A stretch of DNA of 64,000 bases from Formicincola oecophyllae. GTDB lineage: Bacteria; Pseudomonadota; Alphaproteobacteria; Acetobacterales; Acetobacteraceae. This document shows, piece by piece, positions 60,144-64,000 of the stretch; the stretch's first letter is position 1; every line of letters begins with the position of its first letter. The notes below the pieces were generated by a model. That model had not been told where the DNA came from. It ran no database searches and was given only the letters and a program-made list of their open reading frames with translations. The DNA lies in contig NZ_CP038231.1 of the NCBI RefSeq assembly GCF_006542395.2, positions 1,881,807 to 1,945,806 on the forward strand, written 5' to 3'. A program made the translations under genes and the position numbers.

Positions 60144-61466
60144 TCAACCTGCATTGAAAAAAGCGCCCATCATGGCTGCAAGCCTCTGCCCCACGCTGTC
60201 CTTGCCCATGCTGGGCCAGGGTTGGGGGGCACTGGGGCCTAAAAAAACGATCTTGTTCGTATCAGCGCCAAAAGCGCTCCCCCCTGGCGCCTGGGGGCTA
60301 ACATCGTTCAGCAGAAGCCAATCGCACCCCTTGCGCGCCTTCTTGGCCTGGGCGGCGGCCAAGTGGTCATGGGTTTCAGCAGCGAACCCCACCACCAGGG
60401 GGGGCCTTTCCGGGCTTGGCAGGTGGGCGATGGTAGCGAGGATGTCGGGGTTTTCCACCAGTTCAAGTGCTGGTGGCTGCTGGCCCTGTTTCTTGATTTT
60501 GCGCCCAGACTGGCTTTTCACCCGCCAGTCGCTCACAGCAGCTGTGCAGATGGCAGCGTCCATTGGCCTGCCCTCCCTGGCTGCTGCAGCCAATGCCTGC
60601 TGGCAGGCAGTCAGCATTTCCTGGGCGCTTTGCACCATCATGCGCGTGGCGCCAGCTGGGCAGGGCAGCGCCACGGGGCCACTGACAAGCACGACCTCAG
60701 CCCCGCGCGCCACCAACGCCTGGACAATGGCGTAACCCTGCTTGCCTGATGAATGGTTGGAAATGAAGCGAACGGGGTCGATGGCCTCCACCGTGGGGCC
60801 AGCGGTAACCAGAACGCGCCTGCCTTTCAAATCCTGCTCTGTGGCCTGGGGGAGGCATGGCGGGGCACCCTCCTGGCCGCTTCCCGCCACAAGGCCCTGC
60901 TGCGCCAAACAGTCCAGTGTGGCCACAATGATGTCGGCTGGGGGAAGAAGGCGGCCTTCGCCTTCCTCACCACAGGCAACCATGCCTGCGCTAGGGCCCA
61001 GGAAGCGCACACTGCGCCCCTCCAGCAAAGCCTTGTTGGCTTGGGTGGCGGGATGGCGCCACATCTGCGGGTTCATGGCTGGCGCTACCAAAACAGGCGC
61101 CCGCGTGGCCAGAAGTACCGTGCTGGGCAGGTCGTCAGCCATGCCCTGGGCCATGCGCGCCATGAAATCAGCTGAGGCAGGGCAGACCAGCACCACGTCA
61201 GCTGCGCGCGCCAAGGCGATGTGGTCCTTCAAAGGGCCTTGGCCAGCAGTGCCCAGGGTTTCAGCGCCGAAGCCCGGCCCCTGGACAGGCTGCCCACACA
61301 GCGCCCCCAGCGCGCAGGGCGTGACGAACGCAGCCCCCCCTTGGGTGAGGAGCGGCGTCACCACGCATCCTGCGGCCCGCAGCCCCCTGGCCACGTCAAG
61401 CGCTTTGTAGGCGGCGATGCTGCCACTCACCACCAGCAGTACATGGGGCGCTTGGGGGGCTTTCAC
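60144..61466 (-). CDS. coaBC: Bifunctional phosphopantothenoylcysteine decarboxylase / phosphopantothenate-cysteine ligase
   Basis: Two consecutive steps of coenzyme A synthesis in one protein (440 residues). The N-terminal flavoprotein half has VSGSIAAYKALDVARGL and the catalytic PAMNPQMW loop; the ligase half has VLVTAGPTVEAIDPVRFISN. Its start overlaps the ubiE stop by four bases (ATGA), indicating one transcription unit ubiE-coaBC-dut. Confidence 0.95.
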   Translation of the reverse strand: MKAPQAPHVLLVVSGSIAAYKALDVARGLRAAGCVVTPLLTQGGAAFVTPCALGALCGQPVQGPGFGAETLGTAGQGPLKDHIALARAADVVLVCPASADFMARMAQGMADDLPSTVLLATRAPVLVAPAMNPQMWRHPATQANKALLEGRSVRFLGPSAGMVACGEEGEGRLLPPADIIVATLDCLAQQGLVAGSGQEGAPPCLPQATEQDLKGRRVLVTAGPTVEAIDPVRFISNHSSGKQGYAIVQALVARGAEVVLVSGPVALPCPAGATRMMVQSAQEMLTACQQALAAAAREGRPMDAAICTAAVSDWRVKSQSGRKIKKQGQQPPALELVENPDILATIAHLPSPERPPLVVGFAAETHDHLAAAQAKKARKGCDWLLLNDVSPQAPGGSAFGADTNKIVFLGPSAPQPWPSMGKDSVGQRLAAMMGAFFNAG

Positions 61467-62248
61467 AGGCGCCAGCCTGAATGAATAGCCACAATGCCCC
61501 CTGTGAGGTTGCGGTGGCTTACACGTTCCAGCCCCGCTTCACGCATCATGGCCTCCAGCTTGGCCTGGGGGGGGAACATGCGGATGCTCTCTGCCAGATA
61601 TTGGTAGCTGTCAGCATCGCCAGCCACCATCCGCCCCATGCGCGGCAGGGCCTGGAACGACCACACATCATAGATCTGCGCCAACGCCGGTACCGTTACC
61701 TTAGAGAACTCAAGGCACAGGAAGCGCCCGCCAGGCTTCAGGACACGGCGCGCCTCCTTCAGCACGGCCAGCTTGTCTGTGCAGTTGCGCAGCCCAAACG
61801 CCATGGAGACACGGTCAAAGCTGGCATCTGGGAAAGGCAGGGCCTCAGCGTCAGCGCAGCACACTTCAACGCGTTCAATCAGGCCCTTGTCGATGGCGCG
61901 CTTGCGCCCCACCTCAAGCATGGCGGCGTTAATGTCAGACAGCACAGCGGGGCCGCCACCACGCTTGAGCCACCCAAAGGTGATGTCCCCGGTGCCGCCA
62001 GCCAGGTCCAGCAGCCGCAGCCCGGCGCGCGGGGCCAGCAAGTTAATGAAGTCGCGCTTCCAAGCCCTGTGCAGCCCCAGCGACATCAGGTCGTTCATGA
62101 CATCGTACTTGCCAGCCACACTCTCAAACACCTCTTTGACAAGGGTCTTCTTCTCCCCCTTGGGGACGGAGCGGTAGCCAAAGTCCGTTGTGGCGTTTGT
62201 GGTGTCCGCCTGGCTTGTGGCGTTGGGGTGGTTGGGGTTCGTAGTCAT
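61463..62248 (-). CDS. ubiE: Demethylmenaquinone/2-methoxy-6-polyprenyl-1,4-benzoquinol methylase
   Basis: C-methyltransferase of ubiquinone synthesis (261 residues). The UbiE signature YDVMNDLMSLGLHRAWKR is followed by SAM motif LLDLAGGTGDITF and the AFGLRNCTDK segment near the active site. The ATG at 62248 gives a typical length with a short Asn/Thr-rich start. ubiB, which often separates ubiE from coaBC in related genomes, is missing here. Confidence 0.95.
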   Translation of the reverse strand: MTTNPNHPNATSQADTTNATTDFGYRSVPKGEKKTLVKEVFESVAGKYDVMNDLMSLGLHRAWKRDFINLLAPRAGLRLLDLAGGTGDITFGWLKRGGGPAVLSDINAAMLEVGRKRAIDKGLIERVEVCCADAEALPFPDASFDRVSMAFGLRNCTDKLAVLKEARRVLKPGGRFLCLEFSKVTVPALAQIYDVWSFQALPRMGRMVAGDADSYQYLAESIRMFPPQAKLEAMMREAGLERVSHRNLTGGIVAIHSGWRL

Positions 62249-62362
62249 GGCGTCCTCATCTGGGTGGCGCGTTGGGGGCGGGTCAGGCACACAGCTAAGC
62301 GTGCTGTTGCGGCTGTGCGGTCATGGCAGCGCATGACAGTGAGTGTTGAGGAGCAGACCATA

Positions 62363-63256
62363 ATGCCAGAATTGCCTGAAGTCGAAGTGGCCATGAAAGG
62401 CATCAAGGCAGCATTCGAAGGCGCAACCCTAGCCCAGCTGCAGTTGGGGCCTTATGGGCTCAGGCGCCCTTTCGACCCCCGCACCCGCCAGCTGCGCGGC
62501 CAGCGCCTGGGGCGCGTGCGTAGGCTGGCCAAGTATATCTTGCTCGATTTCGAAGATCCCCAGCCCAAAAGTCCTGGCGGGGAGGGTGCGGGGTGGTCGC
62601 TAGCGCTTCACCTTGGCATGTCAGGGCGTGCTTTGGTTACCACCACTGACAGCGCCTTGGGGCGCCACGACCATGTGGTGCTTGACTTCACCTTGCCCCA
62701 GGGCGGCCAGGGGCGCCTGGTGGTAACGGACCCGCGCCGCTTCGGTGCGCTGGACCTGCTGCAGCGCCCTGTGGAGGGGCACCCACCCTTCAATGCTTTG
62801 GGGCCGGACCCGCTTGAGCCAGGCTTTACAAAGGCAGCCCTGGCTGTTGCCTGCAAGGGGCGGCGGGCGCCCATCAAGAACCTGCTCCTGGACCAGAAGG
62901 CGGTTGTGGGGCTTGGCAACATTTATGTGTGCGAAGCCCTGTTCCGCGCAGCCATCCACCCAGCCCAGCCAGCCTGCACGCTGCGCCCCAGCCAGCTGGC
63001 CAAACTCCATGCCGTGATTCCCCCCTTGCTGCGCCAGGCCGTGGCGGCTGGCGGTTCCACATTGCGCGACCATGCCGGCACGGATGGGCGCCCAGGCGCC
63101 TTCCAGCAACTGCACCAGGTTTACGGGCGCGAAGGCCAGCCTTGCGTGCTGGGGGGCGCTCCCCATGGCACTATCAAGCGTATGGTGCAAGCGGGGCGCA
63201 GCACATTTCACTGCCCAACTTGCCAGCCTCCTGGCACATGGGAGGCTGGTACATGA
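62363..63256 (+). CDS. mutM: Formamidopyrimidine-DNA glycosylase (Fpg)
   Basis: Base-excision enzyme removing oxidised purines (297 residues). MPELPEVEV gives the catalytic Pro-2/Glu-3 after Met removal; LALHLGMSGRAL and the helix-two-turn-helix region (DQKAVVGLGNIYVCEALFRA) are complete. In the C-terminal zinc finger the normal C-x2-C is altered: PCVLGG has only one Cys, while the second pair (CPTC) is intact. GAGGAG lies upstream of the ATG. It diverges from ubiE. Confidence 0.95.
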   Translation: MPELPEVEVAMKGIKAAFEGATLAQLQLGPYGLRRPFDPRTRQLRGQRLGRVRRLAKYILLDFEDPQPKSPGGEGAGWSLALHLGMSGRALVTTTDSALGRHDHVVLDFTLPQGGQGRLVVTDPRRFGALDLLQRPVEGHPPFNALGPDPLEPGFTKAALAVACKGRRAPIKNLLLDQKAVVGLGNIYVCEALFRAAIHPAQPACTLRPSQLAKLHAVIPPLLRQAVAAGGSTLRDHAGTDGRPGAFQQLHQVYGREGQPCVLGGAPHGTIKRMVQAGRSTFHCPTCQPPGTWEAGT

Positions 63257-63426
63257 AATAGGGTGACAACCCCTGGCCCTAACCACAGCCTGCGCCCCTT
63301 GCAGCGCCACTGAATGCTGCGCACTGAACGCCAAGGCTTGACCCACGCCCCCCAGCTGGGGTAGGTGCTGCCCATCAGTTTTGAATTCTGGAACACCGTA
63401 CGCAACGCGAAGGCAGCGAAACACAC

Positions 63427-63705
63427 ATGGCCAACACCCCCTCAGCCCGCAAGCGCATCCGTCAGAACGCGACCCGCCGCGCCCGCAACGTCTCACGCAT
63501 GTCCCGCATGCGCACCTTCGTCAAGAAGGTGGAAGGCGCCATTCAGTCTGGCGACCGCACAGCTGCTAACGAAGCCCTGCGCACCGCCCAGCCTGAAATG
63601 CAGCGCGCCGTTTCCAAGGGCGTTGTGAAGCTGAACACCGTCAGCCGCAAAATCTCTCGCCTTTCTGCCCGCATCAAAGCCATGCAGGCTTCCAAGGCCG
63701 CCTGA
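63427..63705 (+). CDS. rpsT: 30S ribosomal protein S20
   Basis: 92-residue basic ribosomal protein with the usual S20 start ([14 protein letters not shown]) and helical pattern ([34 protein letters not shown]). In related alphaproteobacteria it lies next to mutM and dnaA, so dnaA may follow beyond base 64000. Confidence 0.97.
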   Translation: MANTPSARKRIRQNATRRARNVSRMSRMRTFVKKVEGAIQSGDRTAANEALRTAQPEMQRAVSKGVVKLNTVSRKISRLSARIKAMQASKAA

Positions 63706-63796
63706 ACCACCTTTACGCTTGGCCTTTAAGCCACCAGGGCAGGCTGCTTACAGCACGCCTGTGCGCTAAAGCCAGCACGGTTCAGGAATGTTTGGG

Positions 63797-63830
63797 AAAG
63801 CGCGCTTGTCACGTGAACAGGCGCGTTTTT
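63797..63830 (+). terminator. Possible terminator after rpsT
   Basis: CGCGC (63801-63805) pairs with GCGCG (63821-63825), extended by AAA/TTT, and is followed by TTTTT. The stem is short but the T-run is good. Confidence 0.4.
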
Positions 63831-64000
63831 CTGTGTTTATAGCCCTGGAGCCCAGCCCGCCATTATGGGGCGGGGCGCCGCTTGTGGGGGCGCTTTTCAT
63901 TTCGTGTTTCATTTTCTATCATTCACCCCGCTTTCACGTTCAAACGCTTTCACGCTCAAGCAAGGCATTCAGCAACCACCAAGGCTAGGGAGGCCACTAG
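63831..64000. other. Window end, intergenic
   Basis: Nothing coding is convincing. The DNA becomes more T-rich (TTTCATTTTCTATCATTC). The position beside rpsT makes this a possible dnaA promoter or origin-proximal region, but no clear DnaA box (TTATNCACA) was found in the visible part. Confidence 0.35.

Noticed and set aside
61481..62362. Long plus-strand frame leading into mutM
   Set aside because: It is antisense to ubiE; the mutM start MPELPEVE at 62363 is unmistakable.
63788..63988. Small ORF at the window end
   Set aside because: It starts in the rpsT terminator region, has no ribosome-binding site and no protein-like composition.

Overview
The window is chromosomal DNA from a high-GC (roughly 60%) alphaproteobacterium, most likely an Acetobacteraceae. 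The basis is the alphaproteobacterial markers (a DUF1013/TrcR-type regulator, DUF3126, DUF3108, C-terminal UvrD Tudor-like domain), the rpsT-mutM-ubiE-coaBC-dut neighbourhood and the recF-gyrB pair, which in this group lie near the replication origin. Genus cannot be fixed from the sequence alone.

Layout. 1-140: end of a SHOCT-domain protein. 140-950: gene-poor DNA with a decayed CRISPR-like repeat. 950-4380: lipoprotein, rpmE, trcR-purE and purK. 4380-9143: type III restriction-modification locus whose methylase carries eight CCAACAG heptamers that put it out of frame (phase OFF), and whose nuclease subunit has a one-base frameshift. 9160-26100: AlbA_2 protein, an unusual double-JAB RadC, UvrD, secreted beta-helix protein, large GT4 glycosyltransferase, prmA, Xaa-Pro aminopeptidase, DsrE-like protein, ThiF/HesA protein, DUF3126, aldo/keto reductase. 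26361-29141: valS. 29330-30800: an island with a structured repeat region, an AT-rich small membrane ORF and type I-F CRISPR array 1. 30827-39244 (minus): glmS, glmU, DUF3108, gyrB, recF. 39349-40400: another structured element and CRISPR array 2 (16 repeats). 40971-63705: secDF, Gfo/Idh/MocA oxidoreductase with a secreted beta-helix gene and a duplicated gene fragment, isochorismatase-like hydrolase, ABC-F ATPase, nrdR-nusB-thiL, an orphan HicB, a Tat-exported agmatine-deiminase-like enzyme, tRNA-Ser, a small secreted-protein cluster, SDR, AI-2E transporter, dut, coaBC, ubiE, mutM, rpsT.

Defence is the accessory theme. Two type I-F arrays without cas genes sit close to a type III R-M system that reads as switched off and also broken. 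The most novel-looking signal is a roughly 92-nt element with a conserved RNA-like fold. Its two best copies lie at 30322-30412 and 39349-39440, each beside a CRISPR array, and show compensatory base changes in an internal hairpin. In array 1 the element is fused to the terminal CRISPR repeat, and a related decayed fusion lies near position 370-490. Together with inverted copies flanking array 1, this suggests a mobile or regulatory RNA element that travels with type I-F repeats.
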